DNA from: Aureimonas ureilytica
GTDB lineage: Bacteria; Pseudomonadota; Alphaproteobacteria; Rhizobiales; Rhizobiaceae
Direction: 5' to 3'
Assembly: GCF_001475935.1 (NCBI RefSeq)
Contig: NZ_LDQA01000053.1
Span: 1 to 50,334 of the forward strand
DNA length: 50,334 nt
The notes under the pieces were generated by a model that had not been told where the DNA came from, searched no databases, and saw only the letters and a list, made by a program, of their open reading frames with translations. This document shows positions 33,731-42,263 of the stretch, piece after piece (positions within the stretch are counted from its first letter, which is position 1; each line of letters begins with the position of its first letter). The position numbers were made by a program, and so were the translations under genes.

Positions 33731-34645
33731 CTACGAAGCGCCCGCGCCCGAGCTTTGCACCAGTTCGGCCCGGAAGCGCTCGATCGCGTCCTCGGCGAAG
33801 CTCGACAGGACGCGCCCGCGCTTCATCAGCGCATAGGGCACGATCACGCTGGGCTCGGCCAGCGGGCGCTGGACGAGACCCGGCATATAGACCTCCGCCA
33901 CGGAGAACTCGTCGATCAGCGCGACGCCGAGCCCATGGCGCACCAGCGACACCACCGTCTGGGCGAAGCGGCCGCGCATCGTGTAATGTGGCGTCAGCCC
34001 GGCCTCCACGAAGGGCCGCGCCAGCGCCGCTCCGTAGGGATCGCCGGGATCGACGCCGATCACCGCTTCCCGCGCCAGCTCGTGAATGGAGATCGCCTCC
34101 CGAGCCGCCAAGGCGTGGCCCTCCGGCACGATCACCACGAGCCGCCCTTGGGCCAGCGGGCGCGAAACCAGCGCGGAATGGGTGCTGGGCGAACTCATGA
34201 TGACGAACTCGCCGCGCTCCAGCAGCAGGTAATCGGCCGTCTCCTCGATCTTCAGCACGTTGAGATCGATGCCGAGATTGGGAAAGGTCTGGCGCAGCGA
34301 GCGGATCACCCGCGCGGCGATGAACTGCGCGATGGACGGGGCCGAGGCGAAGCTCAGGACCGAATTGTCCCCGCGTTGCAGCAGGCTGACGGCCTCGTTG
34401 AGATTGCCGATCTCGCGATGCACCTGATCCACCACGGCGAAGATCATCTGCGCCTCGGAGGCGGGCAGGAAGACGCCGCCCTTCCTTTCGAACAGGCGGA
34501 TGCCGACCGTGTCCTCGGTGTATTTCAGGAGGCGGCTGACGCCCGGCGCCGAAACGCCCATGAGCTTGGCCGCGCCCTGGATCGTACCCGCGACCATCAC
34601 GGCGCGGATCACCTCGATCTGGCGCAGCGTCAGGTCCTTGGCCAC
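33731..34645 (-). CDS. LysR family transcriptional regulator
   Basis: A 304-residue LysR regulator. The helix-turn-helix is at about residues 5-62 (LRQIEVIRAVMVAGTIQGAAKLMGVSAPGVSRLLKYTEDTVG), with an effector domain from about 95. It ends 5 bp from the convergent binding-protein-like gene and is divergent from the ABC transporter at 34795 across 149 bp containing a TAC-N7-GTA LysR box. The transporter is the likely target. The ligand is unknown. Confidence 0.88.
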   Translation of the reverse strand: MAKDLTLRQIEVIRAVMVAGTIQGAAKLMGVSAPGVSRLLKYTEDTVGIRLFERKGGVFLPASEAQMIFAVVDQVHREIGNLNEAVSLLQRGDNSVLSFASAPSIAQFIAARVIRSLRQTFPNLGIDLNVLKIEETADYLLLERGEFVIMSSPSTHSALVSRPLAQGRLVVIVPEGHALAAREAISIHELAREAVIGVDPGDPYGAALARPFVEAGLTPHYTMRGRFAQTVVSLVRHGLGVALIDEFSVAEVYMPGLVQRPLAEPSVIVPYALMKRGRVLSSFAEDAIERFRAELVQSSGAGAS

Positions 34646-34697
34646 CGCTCTCTCCCGGCTCTTGCAGGAGGGCAGATTAACATGATGTTCCGTGGAT

Positions 34698-34710
34698 TAC
34701 GAAATCGGTA
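34698..34710. promoter_or_regulatory. LysR-type box upstream of the ABC transporter operon
   Basis: TAC-GAAATCG-GTA fits the T-N11-A recognition pattern of LysR proteins with 3-bp complementary arms, in the spacer between the LysR gene and the first permease. The short motif occurs often by chance. Confidence 0.35.
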
Positions 34711-34794
34711 TTTGACGTTCGGTGACGCTCTTGCGATGGCTTGGCATAGGGCTGTCCGGGAGAGACATGGGGACGGCTCGATGGGAGAACAGGC

Positions 34795-35463
34795 TTGAAC
34801 GTCGAACTCGACTTCGGCGCCGTCCTGGCGCGTTGGCCGGAGCTCGCCTGGGGCACGCTCGGCACCCTCTGGCTCGCGCTCTGCGGCATGATCCTCGCCA
34901 TGATCATCGGCGTCGCGGGCGTTGCCGTGCGCCGATCCAACTCGCGCATCGGCGCGGGGTTGGTGATCGCCTTCGTGGAACTGGTGCGCAACACGCCGTT
35001 CCTCGTTCAGATCTTCTTCATCTTCTTCGCGCTGCCCCTGGCGGGTGTGCGGCTCGACCCGACGACGACAGCCATCCTGGCGCTCGGCCTCAATGGCGGG
35101 GCCTATGCCATCGAGATCATTCGCGGCGGCGTCGAGAGCATTCCGAAGGGCCAGAGCGAGGCGGGCTTCGCGCTCGGCCTGTCGCGCGCCGACATCTTCC
35201 GCCTCATCATCCTGAAGCCGGCGCTGCGCGCGATCTTCCCCTCGCTCGCCAGCCAGTTCGTGCTGCTCACGCTGATGACCTCGATCGCGACCTCGATCTC
35301 GGCCTTCGAGCTGACCAGCGTCGCCCAGCGCATCGACGGCGACACGTTCCGCTCCTTCGAGGTCTATTTCACGATCACGGGCATCTATCTCGTCTTGTCC
35401 TGGCTCCTGATGACGGGTCTTGCCGCCATCGCGCGCCTGTCCTTCAACTATCCGACGAAGTGA
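34795..35463 (+). CDS. Amino-acid-type ABC transporter permease, first subunit
   Basis: Polar-amino-acid-type (His/Glu/Gln family) permease of 222 residues with about five membrane segments. The EAA coupling loop is SIPKGQSEAGFALGLSRADIFRLIILKPALR. FVELVRNTPFLVQIFFIFFALP is characteristic of the family. The start appears to be TTG at 34795 after GGGAGAACAGG; the ATG at 34781 is in another frame and stops at once. It leads an operon of permease, permease, binding protein and ATPase. Confidence 0.87.
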   Translation: MNVELDFGAVLARWPELAWGTLGTLWLALCGMILAMIIGVAGVAVRRSNSRIGAGLVIAFVELVRNTPFLVQIFFIFFALPLAGVRLDPTTTAILALGLNGGAYAIEIIRGGVESIPKGQSEAGFALGLSRADIFRLIILKPALRAIFPSLASQFVLLTLMTSIATSISAFELTSVAQRIDGDTFRSFEVYFTITGIYLVLSWLLMTGLAAIARLSFNYPTK

Positions 35464-35473
35464 GGCGCGGGAT

Positions 35474-36130
35474 ATGGGAACGAGCACGATCGGCCTTCCG
35501 GAAATCCTCTTTCTCCTGCGCGGCCTCGGCTGGACGCTGATCCTGACTGCGTTCGGCTTCGTCGGCGGCATCCTGTTCGGCCTCGTGGTGGCCCTGGCGC
35601 GCGTGTCGAAACACCGCGCCCTGCGCTGGCCCGCCAAGGCCTGGATCGTGGTGTTCCAGGGCACGCCGCTTCTGATGCAGCTGTTCGTCGTATTCTTTGG
35701 CCTGCCGCTCTTCGGCTTCAACGTGGACCCGTGGCTGGCGGTCGCGGTGGCCCTCACCGCCCACGCCTCGGCCTTTCTGGGCGAAATCTGGCGCGGGGCC
35801 ATCGAGGCGGTGCCGCTCGGCCAGAGCGAGGCGGCCCATGCGCTCGGCCTCAAATATCGCAGCCTCATGCGCGACGTCATCCTGCCGCAGGCCTTCCGCC
35901 TGTCGCTGCCGGCGACGATCGGCTTCCTGGTGCAGCTTCTCAAGGGCACCTCGCTCGCCGCCATTGTCGGCTTCATCGAGCTTTCGCGCGCCGGGCAGAT
36001 CGTCTCCAACCAGACCTTCCGGCCGCTTCTCGTGTTCGGGATCGTCGGTGTCCTGTATTTCCTGATGTGCTGGCCCCTGTCGCTCTGGGGCAGCCGGATG
36101 GAGCGCCGGCTCGCGCAGGCCGCCCGTTAA
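35474..36130 (+). CDS. Amino-acid-type ABC transporter permease, second subunit
   Basis: Partner membrane subunit, 218 residues, with the coupling loop AVPLGQSEAAHALGLKYRSLMRDVILPQAFR and the family motif VFQGTPLLMQLFVVFFGLPLFG. It starts 10 bp after the first permease and is followed 54 bp later by the binding-protein gene. Confidence 0.9.
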   Translation: MGTSTIGLPEILFLLRGLGWTLILTAFGFVGGILFGLVVALARVSKHRALRWPAKAWIVVFQGTPLLMQLFVVFFGLPLFGFNVDPWLAVAVALTAHASAFLGEIWRGAIEAVPLGQSEAAHALGLKYRSLMRDVILPQAFRLSLPATIGFLVQLLKGTSLAAIVGFIELSRAGQIVSNQTFRPLLVFGIVGVLYFLMCWPLSLWGSRMERRLAQAAR

Positions 36131-36184
36131 GAGGCGGCGCGCGGTCGCCGAACTGCTTAAGAATAAAAGAGGAGGAACATCACG

Positions 36185-37003
36185 ATGAAGACGCTCACCC
36201 GCACGCTCGGTCTCGGCCTAGCCGCTGTCGCGATGATCGCCGCCGCCCTGCCCGCCGGTGCCATGACGCTGGATGAGGCCAAGGCCGCCGGCAAGGTGCG
36301 TATCGGCATCCAGGCCGACAATTGCCCCTGGGGCTGCCTGTCCACGACGGGCGAAGCGCAGGGCTTCGACGCGGCGGTGGGCCGCGCCTTCGCCAAGAGC
36401 CTCGGGCTGGAAGCCGAGTTCGTGCCGCTCGCGGTCGCCAACCGCATTCCCGCGCTCACCGCCAACCGCGTGGACATGCTGATCGCCTCCGTCGGCATCA
36501 CGGCCGAGCGCGCCAAATCCGTGCAGTTCAGTCACCCCTATGCCGCCAACACGCTCTATGTGACGGCCGCCAAGAGCGCGAAGCTGCCCGATGCCGCTTC
36601 GCTCGCCGGCGTCAGCGTCGGCGTGCCGCGCTCCGCGCCCATGGACACGATCCTCACCAAGGAAGCGCCGAAAGCCGATATCCGCCGCTTCGACGACGAC
36701 GCCGCCAACATTCAGGCGCTTCTGTCGGGCCAGGTGCAGGCGGTCGGCTCCAACCAGTTCTATATCCAGCGCCTCGAGAAGGCCTCGCCCGGCACCTACG
36801 AGAACAAGTTCCCAATCGGCCAGCTGTATCAGGGCGTCGCGACGCGTCAGGGCGAGCGCGACTGGAACGCGGCGCTCAACGACTTCCTGAAGAGCTATAT
36901 CGGCAGCGAGGGCTACAAGGCCTCCTATGCCGAATGGCTCCAGGTGCCGGTGACCGACCTGCCGGCGACGATCGACGGCGTCAGCTTCACCGTCAGCCAG
37001 TAA
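36185..37003 (+). CDS. Amino-acid-type ABC transporter substrate-binding protein
   Basis: Periplasmic receptor of the transporter, 272 residues, with a signal peptide of about 26 residues (LGLGLAAVAMIAAALPAGA). The mature part starts TLDEAKAAGKVRIGIQADN. It is paralogous to the orphan receptor at 27660, and both depart from typical amino-acid receptors at the N-terminal ligand loop (DNCPWGCLSTTG here, DNQPWGFVNSGG in the orphan). The location inside an aromatic island suggests a non-amino-acid carboxylate ligand such as shikimate or quinate. That is inference. Confidence 0.9.
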   Translation: MKTLTRTLGLGLAAVAMIAAALPAGAMTLDEAKAAGKVRIGIQADNCPWGCLSTTGEAQGFDAAVGRAFAKSLGLEAEFVPLAVANRIPALTANRVDMLIASVGITAERAKSVQFSHPYAANTLYVTAAKSAKLPDAASLAGVSVGVPRSAPMDTILTKEAPKADIRRFDDDAANIQALLSGQVQAVGSNQFYIQRLEKASPGTYENKFPIGQLYQGVATRQGERDWNAALNDFLKSYIGSEGYKASYAEWLQVPVTDLPATIDGVSFTVSQ

Positions 37004-37057
37004 AGACATCCTCGTGCGCGCGCCCGAAACGGCGCACGCCGGGCACGGGAGGAACCG

Positions 37058-37807
37058 ATGACCGCTACCAGCGACGACATTCTGATCCGCATGGACAACG
37101 TGGAGAAGTATTACGGCTCCTTCCACGCCCTCAAGAACGTGAACCTGACGGTCAAGCGCGGCGAGAAGATCGTCCTGTGCGGGCCGTCCGGCTCGGGCAA
37201 ATCGACGCTCATCCGCTGCATCAACCATCTGGAGCCGATCAAGTCGGGCCGGATCGTGGTGGATGGCACGGAGCTCAGCGACGGGCAGAAGTCGATCGAC
37301 ATCGTGCGCCGCGAAGTCGGGATGGTGTTCCAGCAGTTCAACCTCTTCCCGCATATGACGGTTCTGGAAAACTGCATGCTCGCCCCGATGCGCGTGCGCG
37401 GCGCCAAGCGCGAGGAGGCCGAGGCCACCGCGCGGCGCTTTCTGGAGCGCGTGCGGATCGGCAATCAGGCCGACAAATATCCCGCCCAGCTTTCGGGCGG
37501 CCAGCAGCAGCGCGTGGCGATTGCCCGCGCGCTCTGCATGGAGCCGATCGCCATGCTCTTCGACGAGCCGACCTCGGCGCTCGACCCGGAAATGGTCAAG
37601 GAAGTGCTGGACACGATGGTGGGTCTTGCCCGCGACGGCATGACCATGATCTGCGTGACGCACGAGATGGGCTTCGCCCGGCAGGTGGCCGACCGCGTGA
37701 TCTTCATGGCCGATGGCGAGATCATCGAGGAGAACACGCCGGAGGCCTTCTTCCAGGCCCCGCGGCACGAGCGCGCCCGCGCCTTCCTCGGCGAAATCCT
37801 GCACTAA
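37058..37807 (+). CDS. Amino-acid-type ABC transporter ATP-binding protein
   Basis: ATPase that energises the preceding permeases, 249 residues. Walker A is [18 protein letters not shown], the signature is [15 protein letters not shown], Walker B is [15 protein letters not shown] and the switch histidine is in CVTHEMGFA. The C-terminal [14 protein letters not shown] matches GlnQ/HisP-type proteins. It is the last gene of the operon, and a very strong hairpin follows at 37867-37906. Confidence 0.93.
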   Translation: MTATSDDILIRMDNVEKYYGSFHALKNVNLTVKRGEKIVLCGPSGSGKSTLIRCINHLEPIKSGRIVVDGTELSDGQKSIDIVRREVGMVFQQFNLFPHMTVLENCMLAPMRVRGAKREEAEATARRFLERVRIGNQADKYPAQLSGGQQQRVAIARALCMEPIAMLFDEPTSALDPEMVKEVLDTMVGLARDGMTMICVTHEMGFARQVADRVIFMADGEIIEENTPEAFFQAPRHERARAFLGEILH

Positions 37808-37866
37808 GGTTCTCCAGCGAAAGCCGGATCGGCTCTCGCGCTCGCCTTTTCACAGAAGCACAAACG

Positions 37867-37906
37867 AGAGCGCCTCCAACGAACCGAAGTTCGGGGGAGG
37901 CGCTCT
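37867..37906. terminator. Strong hairpin between the ABC operon and quiC
   Basis: A 40-bp perfect two-tier palindrome: AGAGCGCCTCC/GGAGGCGCTCT outside and CGAAC-CGAA-GTTCG inside, joined by AA/GG. It lies 60 bp after the ATPase stop and about 92 bp past the quiC stop on the other strand. The flanking T-rich bases are weak (TTGGCGTTTGG on the plus side, CGTTTG on the minus side). It probably ends transcription from both convergent units, though a canonical U-tract is missing. Confidence 0.55.
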
Positions 37907-37998
37907 TGGCGTTTGGATGATCCCTGGTTCGTCTCGCCTTCGATCCGCCAAGGCCGCCCCCTCCACCGAAGGGAACGGCGCCTCCTGCCGGGCTGGGC

Positions 37999-39891
37999 TC
38001 AGAGAAGCGGAATGGTCACCGGCGTCTGGCGGGCCTGCGTCGCCAAGCGAATGGGCGCGTTGGCCGCGCCGAGGCCTCGATAGGCGCGGCGCTGGACGAT
38101 CTCGATGAAGAAGCCGCCGTCGAGCGCCTTCAGGTAGATCTGGAAATAGTCGCCCGCCTCGTCGCGGTCATAGAGGATGCCGGTGCGGCGCATGGCGTCC
38201 AGCATGTCGGGCGCGAGATCGAACTTGGCGTCGAGATCGTCGTAGTAATTCTGCGGAATGGGCAGGAAGGACACGCCATTGGCGGCAAGCGCGGCGGCGG
38301 TCGCGAAGATGTCGTCGGTGCTCAGCGCCATATGCTGAACACCCGGCCCGACGAATTGCGACACGAAGCGCGAGGAGAGCGTGCGCGTCGATTGCGAGCC
38401 GTTGAGCACGATGCGAAGGCTGGCATCGGCGTTCTCGATCACCTGGCTCAGCACCAAGCCGCCGGGATCGGGCACCTCCACCGCCGGCAGGGGCTTCAGG
38501 TCGAAGATCGAGCGGTAGAACAGCGTCCAGGACAGGATGTCCTCGAAGCGCACGGTCTGCGCGATGTGATCCACCGCCTTGAGGCCCGCGCCGTCATGCT
38601 TGTTCCAGCCGGGCTTCAGGTCGAAATCGGTTTCCCACTGGCGATCCAGCGCCTCGGCTTCCGGCACCAGATACAGAAGACTTCCCCCGACGCCCCGGAT
38701 CGCGGGAAGCTCCAGCTCGCCCTGCCCAACCGGCTGGCGGAAGGGCGTGGCGAGCAGCCCTTCGGCGCGCGACAAGGCGGCCGACGCGTCCCGCATCCGC
38801 AGGCCGAGCGCGGCGACGCTGGTGCCGTGCACCACATAGGCCGAATGCGCGAAGCCCTCGACCTCCGTGTTGATCACGACGCGCAAGTTCCCTTGCGCGT
38901 AAAGCTCCACGTCCTTGGAGCGGTGCGTGCCGGCATGAGCGAAGCCGATGGACTGGAGAAGCTTCGACAGCGACTGCGCCGAGAACGTGTCGGCGGCGAA
39001 CTCCACGAAGGAGACGCCCGCCGTCCGGGCGGGCGGGGGCAGCGGGTTCGGCTCGGACGGGCCTTTCACCGCACGCCCTTCGGCCTTGAGCCGGTCCATC
39101 ATGTAGATCAAGGAGCGGCGGCCATCCACGGCGGTCTGGCGGGCCGAGCCGGCGCGGAACTGGTCGTTGAAGATTTCCAGCGAGTAATAGCCGTCATAGC
39201 CCGTGGCCTCCACGGCGGCCATGAAATCGGCCACCGGCAGATCGCCCTGCCCCGGCATGTTGCGATAGTGCCGGCTCCAGGACAGAAGATCGAGGTCGAG
39301 CCTGGGCGCATCCGCCATCTGCACGATGAAGATTTTGTCCTTGGGAATGGAGCGGATCGAGGCGGGGTCGAGCCCGCGCGAGAGCGTGTGGAAACTGTCG
39401 AGGATGAGGCCGATATTCGGGTGGTCGGCGCGGCGCACGATCTCCCAGGCATCGCGATGGTCGTTGACGAAGCGGCCCCAGGCCAGCGCCTCGTAGCCGA
39501 CGCGCACGCCGGCCGCTTTCGCGACATCGCCGAGCTCGCGCAGATCGTCCGCCGCCCGGTCGATGCCGCCCTGCGCCAAGGGCGACACGGAGGAGCAGAT
39601 GAGAATGAGGTCGGTGCCCAGCTCGTTCATCGTCTCGAACTTGCGCCGCGCGCGTTCGAAGGCTTTGGCGCGCTGGGGCTCGGGCAGGCCCTCGAAATCG
39701 CGGAAGGGCTGAAACAGCGAGATGGTGAGGCCGGCGTCGCGCACCATGCGCCCGACCTCGCGCGGGCCGGAATCGAAGGCGAGAAAGTCGTTCTCGAAAA
39801 TCTCGACCGCGCCGAAGCCTGCCTGCGCGATGGCGGCGAGCTTTTCCGACAGGTCGCCGGACAAGGAGACGGTGGCGATCGAGGTCTTCAT
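37999..39891 (-). CDS. quiC: 3-dehydroshikimate dehydratase fused to an HPPD-like domain (QuiC type)
   Basis: Converts 3-dehydroshikimate to protocatechuate, joining the quinate pathway to the pca pathway. The 630 residues are a fusion. The N-terminal TIM-barrel dehydratase (about 1-275) has metal ligands Glu134, Asp165, Gln191 and Glu239, the positions known in Pseudomonas putida QuiC1. The C-terminal 4-hydroxyphenylpyruvate-dioxygenase-like domain (about 290-605) keeps a possible metal triad His442 (VDHIAQTV), His520 (VQHMALST) and Glu597 (FIEIVQRR). The start at 39891 gives the family length; the frame open to 40260 runs into pcaB. It is 115 bp downstream of pcaB and probably in the same transcript. 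Confidence 0.93.
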   Translation of the reverse strand: MKTSIATVSLSGDLSEKLAAIAQAGFGAVEIFENDFLAFDSGPREVGRMVRDAGLTISLFQPFRDFEGLPEPQRAKAFERARRKFETMNELGTDLILICSSVSPLAQGGIDRAADDLRELGDVAKAAGVRVGYEALAWGRFVNDHRDAWEIVRRADHPNIGLILDSFHTLSRGLDPASIRSIPKDKIFIVQMADAPRLDLDLLSWSRHYRNMPGQGDLPVADFMAAVEATGYDGYYSLEIFNDQFRAGSARQTAVDGRRSLIYMMDRLKAEGRAVKGPSEPNPLPPPARTAGVSFVEFAADTFSAQSLSKLLQSIGFAHAGTHRSKDVELYAQGNLRVVINTEVEGFAHSAYVVHGTSVAALGLRMRDASAALSRAEGLLATPFRQPVGQGELELPAIRGVGGSLLYLVPEAEALDRQWETDFDLKPGWNKHDGAGLKAVDHIAQTVRFEDILSWTLFYRSIFDLKPLPAVEVPDPGGLVLSQVIENADASLRIVLNGSQSTRTLSSRFVSQFVGPGVQHMALSTDDIFATAAALAANGVSFLPIPQNYYDDLDAKFDLAPDMLDAMRRTGILYDRDEAGDYFQIYLKALDGGFFIEIVQRRAYRGLGAANAPIRLATQARQTPVTIPLL

Positions 39892-40006
39892 GAGACGGCT
39901 CCAACAGGTCGGCGTGTCGGCGGGTGGACGAAACGGATAGGCGGGCTCGGCGCGGATGGTGGGCGAAGAGAGGGGCGATCTCAAGCCGGCAAAGCAGCGG
40001 ACGGGA

Positions 40007-41059
40007 TCACGGCTCCGTTCGCGGCTGAAAGCGCAGGCCGGCGAGCAGCACGGAGGCATGGCTGAGCGCCGCGCCCGACGCCTGCGCCATCTCCGGCAGC
40101 ACCAGCCATTCCAGCGTCCAGGCCGCGCCCGAGCGCTCGTTCTCATGCACCAGGGATTGGGCGAGCGTGCCCAGATACCCCGCATTGAGGCGCGCCAGCG
40201 AAACGAGCACCTCGGCCGCGACCGGGTTCTGCTTGTGCGCCATGGCCGAGGACGCGCCACCGCCGGGCAGCGACACCGCGCCGACCTCGTTCTGCGCCAT
40301 GAGCGCCAAATCCTGCCCGATCTTGCCGAGTGTGCCGGTGAGAAGGGCGAAGCTCTGCGCGATGTCGAGGATGAGGGTGCGGTCGCTGTGCCAGGGCGCG
40401 GCGTCGCGAAGGCCGAGGCGGGCGGCGAGTTCCGCGCGCAGCGCCTCGTAGGGCGCGCCGAAGCTCACGCCATGGCCGATCGGCCCGCCGAGCTGGATCG
40501 GCAGGGCGTCCCCGAGCGCGGCGAGGCGCGCTCGATGGGCTGCGAGCGGGCGCGCCCAGGTGGCGAGCTTGTCGGCGGCGGTGAAGGGCAGCGCGGCCTG
40601 CATGCGCGTTTGCGCCATGAGTGGCGTCGCGCCTTGCGTATCCGCGAGGGTTTCGAGCGCCGCGAGAATGGTATCCAGCCGACCGCAGAGGAGGCCGAGC
40701 AGCACCTTCATGCGCAGCATCAGGCCGGTGTCGACGGCGTCCTGGCTGGTCGCGCCGCGATGGACGAAGGCCCCATAGGGCTCGCCCACGGCCGCGCGCA
40801 GCGCCTTCACCAGAACGGGAATGGGCACGCCGTCCCGCACCATGCCTTGGCCGATCGCGGCGAGATCGGGCGCGAAAGACTTGATCGCGTCTTCGATCGT
40901 CTCGGCGGCGGCCTCGGACAGGGTGCCGATGTCAGCCTCCGCCCGAGCCAGCGCCGCCTCGAACCGCAGGATAGCAGCGATCTCGGCCTGCGCGCCGAAG
41001 AGCGCCGAAATCTCGGCGTCCTCGATCAGCGAGGCGGCCAGCGAGGCGCGGGCGAGCAT
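40007..41059 (-). CDS. pcaB: 3-carboxy-cis,cis-muconate cycloisomerase
   Basis: Cyclises the protocatechuate ring-cleavage product to 4-carboxymuconolactone. The 350-residue member of the fumarase/aspartase superfamily has the signature GGGASSAMAHKQNPVAAEVL and the YGAFVHRGATSQDAVDTGL region. It is shorter than the roughly 450-residue Pseudomonas form, as is usual for alphaproteobacterial PcaB. Its ATG overlaps the pcaF stop by one base. Adenylosuccinate lyase is a relative but would not sit in this operon. Confidence 0.92.
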   Translation of the reverse strand: MLARASLAASLIEDAEISALFGAQAEIAAILRFEAALARAEADIGTLSEAAAETIEDAIKSFAPDLAAIGQGMVRDGVPIPVLVKALRAAVGEPYGAFVHRGATSQDAVDTGLMLRMKVLLGLLCGRLDTILAALETLADTQGATPLMAQTRMQAALPFTAADKLATWARPLAAHRARLAALGDALPIQLGGPIGHGVSFGAPYEALRAELAARLGLRDAAPWHSDRTLILDIAQSFALLTGTLGKIGQDLALMAQNEVGAVSLPGGGASSAMAHKQNPVAAEVLVSLARLNAGYLGTLAQSLVHENERSGAAWTLEWLVLPEMAQASGAALSHASVLLAGLRFQPRTEP

Positions 41060-42261
41060 CACACCCGCTCCAGCGCGATCGCGATGCCCTGGCCGACGCC
41101 GATGCACATGGTCGCGAGCGCGCGGCGACCGCCGCTCAGTTGCAGCTCCAGCGCCGCCGTGCCGGCGATGCGCGCGCCCGACATACCGAGCGGATGGCCG
41201 AGCGCGATGGCCCCGCCGTTCGGGTTCACGCGCGCGTCGTCGTCGGCAATGCCGAGGTCGCGCAAGGTGGCGAGGCCTTGGCTGGCGAAGGCTTCGTTGA
41301 GTTCGATCACGTCGAAATCGGCTGCGGTGAGCCCCAGCCGCGCCATGAGCTTCTTCGACGCCGGCGCGGGGCCGAAGCCCATGATGCGCGGGGCCACGCC
41401 CGCCGCCGCGCCGCCGAGAACGCGCGCGATGGGCGTGAGGCCATGGCGCTTGGCGGCCTCTTCCGAGGCGACGATCAGCGCCGCCGCGCCGTCGTTGACG
41501 CCGGACGCGTTGCCGGCCGTCACCGTACCGCCCTTGCGGAAGGGCGTCGGGAGCTTGGCGAGGGTCTCAATGGTGGTGGCGCGCGGATGCTCGTCGGTGT
41601 CCACCACCTTCGGATCGCCCTTGCGCTGCGGGATGGTGACGGGCACGATTTCCGTCGCGAGCCGTCCGTTCGCCTGCGCTTCCGCCGCCTTGTTCTGCGA
41701 GCGCACGGCAAAGGCGTCCTGATCGGCGCGCGAGATGGCGAAATCTTCGGCGACGTTCTCGCCGGTCTCCGGCATGGAATCCACGCCATATTGCGCTTTC
41801 ATCAGCGGATTGACGAAGCGCCAGCCGATGGTCGTGTCGTGGATTTCCGCGTGGCGCGAGAAGGCGGTTTCGGCCTTGGGCATGACGAAGGGCGCGCGGC
41901 TCATCGATTCCACGCCGCCCGCCACGATCAGCTCGGCCTCGCCGGACTTGATCGCGCGCGCGGCCTGGATCACCGCGTCCATGCCCGAGCCGCAGAGCCG
42001 GTTGATCGTGGTGCCCGGCACACTGTCGGGCAGGCCCGCGAGCAGGAGGCTCATGCGCGCGACATTGCGATTGTCCTCGCCCGCCTGATTGGCGCAGCCG
42101 AAGATCACGTCGTCCACGGCGGCCCAATCGAGCGAGGCGTGCCGCTCCATCAGGGCTTTGAGCGGCACCGCGCCGAGATCGTCGGCCCGCACCGACGAGA
42201 GCGCGCCGCCGAAGCGGCCGATGGGCGTGCGCAGATAGGCGCAGAGAAAGGCGTCGCGCAT
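41059..42261 (-). CDS. pcaF: 3-oxoadipyl-CoA thiolase
   Basis: Last step of the beta-ketoadipate pathway: 3-oxoadipyl-CoA plus CoA gives succinyl-CoA and acetyl-CoA. The 400-residue thiolase has nucleophile Cys90 (NRLCGSGMDAV), the NPNGGAIALGHPLGMSGAR histidine motif and the second cysteine in MCIGVGQGIA. It starts 2 bp after pcaJ. The start at 42261 is preferred over the open frame to 42585, which lies within pcaJ. Confidence 0.95.
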   Translation of the reverse strand: MRDAFLCAYLRTPIGRFGGALSSVRADDLGAVPLKALMERHASLDWAAVDDVIFGCANQAGEDNRNVARMSLLLAGLPDSVPGTTINRLCGSGMDAVIQAARAIKSGEAELIVAGGVESMSRAPFVMPKAETAFSRHAEIHDTTIGWRFVNPLMKAQYGVDSMPETGENVAEDFAISRADQDAFAVRSQNKAAEAQANGRLATEIVPVTIPQRKGDPKVVDTDEHPRATTIETLAKLPTPFRKGGTVTAGNASGVNDGAAALIVASEEAAKRHGLTPIARVLGGAAAGVAPRIMGFGPAPASKKLMARLGLTAADFDVIELNEAFASQGLATLRDLGIADDDARVNPNGGAIALGHPLGMSGARIAGTAALELQLSGGRRALATMCIGVGQGIAIALERV

Positions 42262-42263
42262 GG

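Noticed and set aside
34712-34740. TTGACG followed at 17 bp by GATGGC as a promoter for the ABC operon
   Set aside because: The -10 hexamer is too poor to call. A promoter is expected in this spacer but cannot be placed.
39892-40260. N-terminal extension of quiC by 123 residues
   Set aside because: The frame is open, but the extension overlaps pcaB and has no resemblance to QuiC. Metal-ligand numbering fits QuiC1 exactly from the ATG at 39891.
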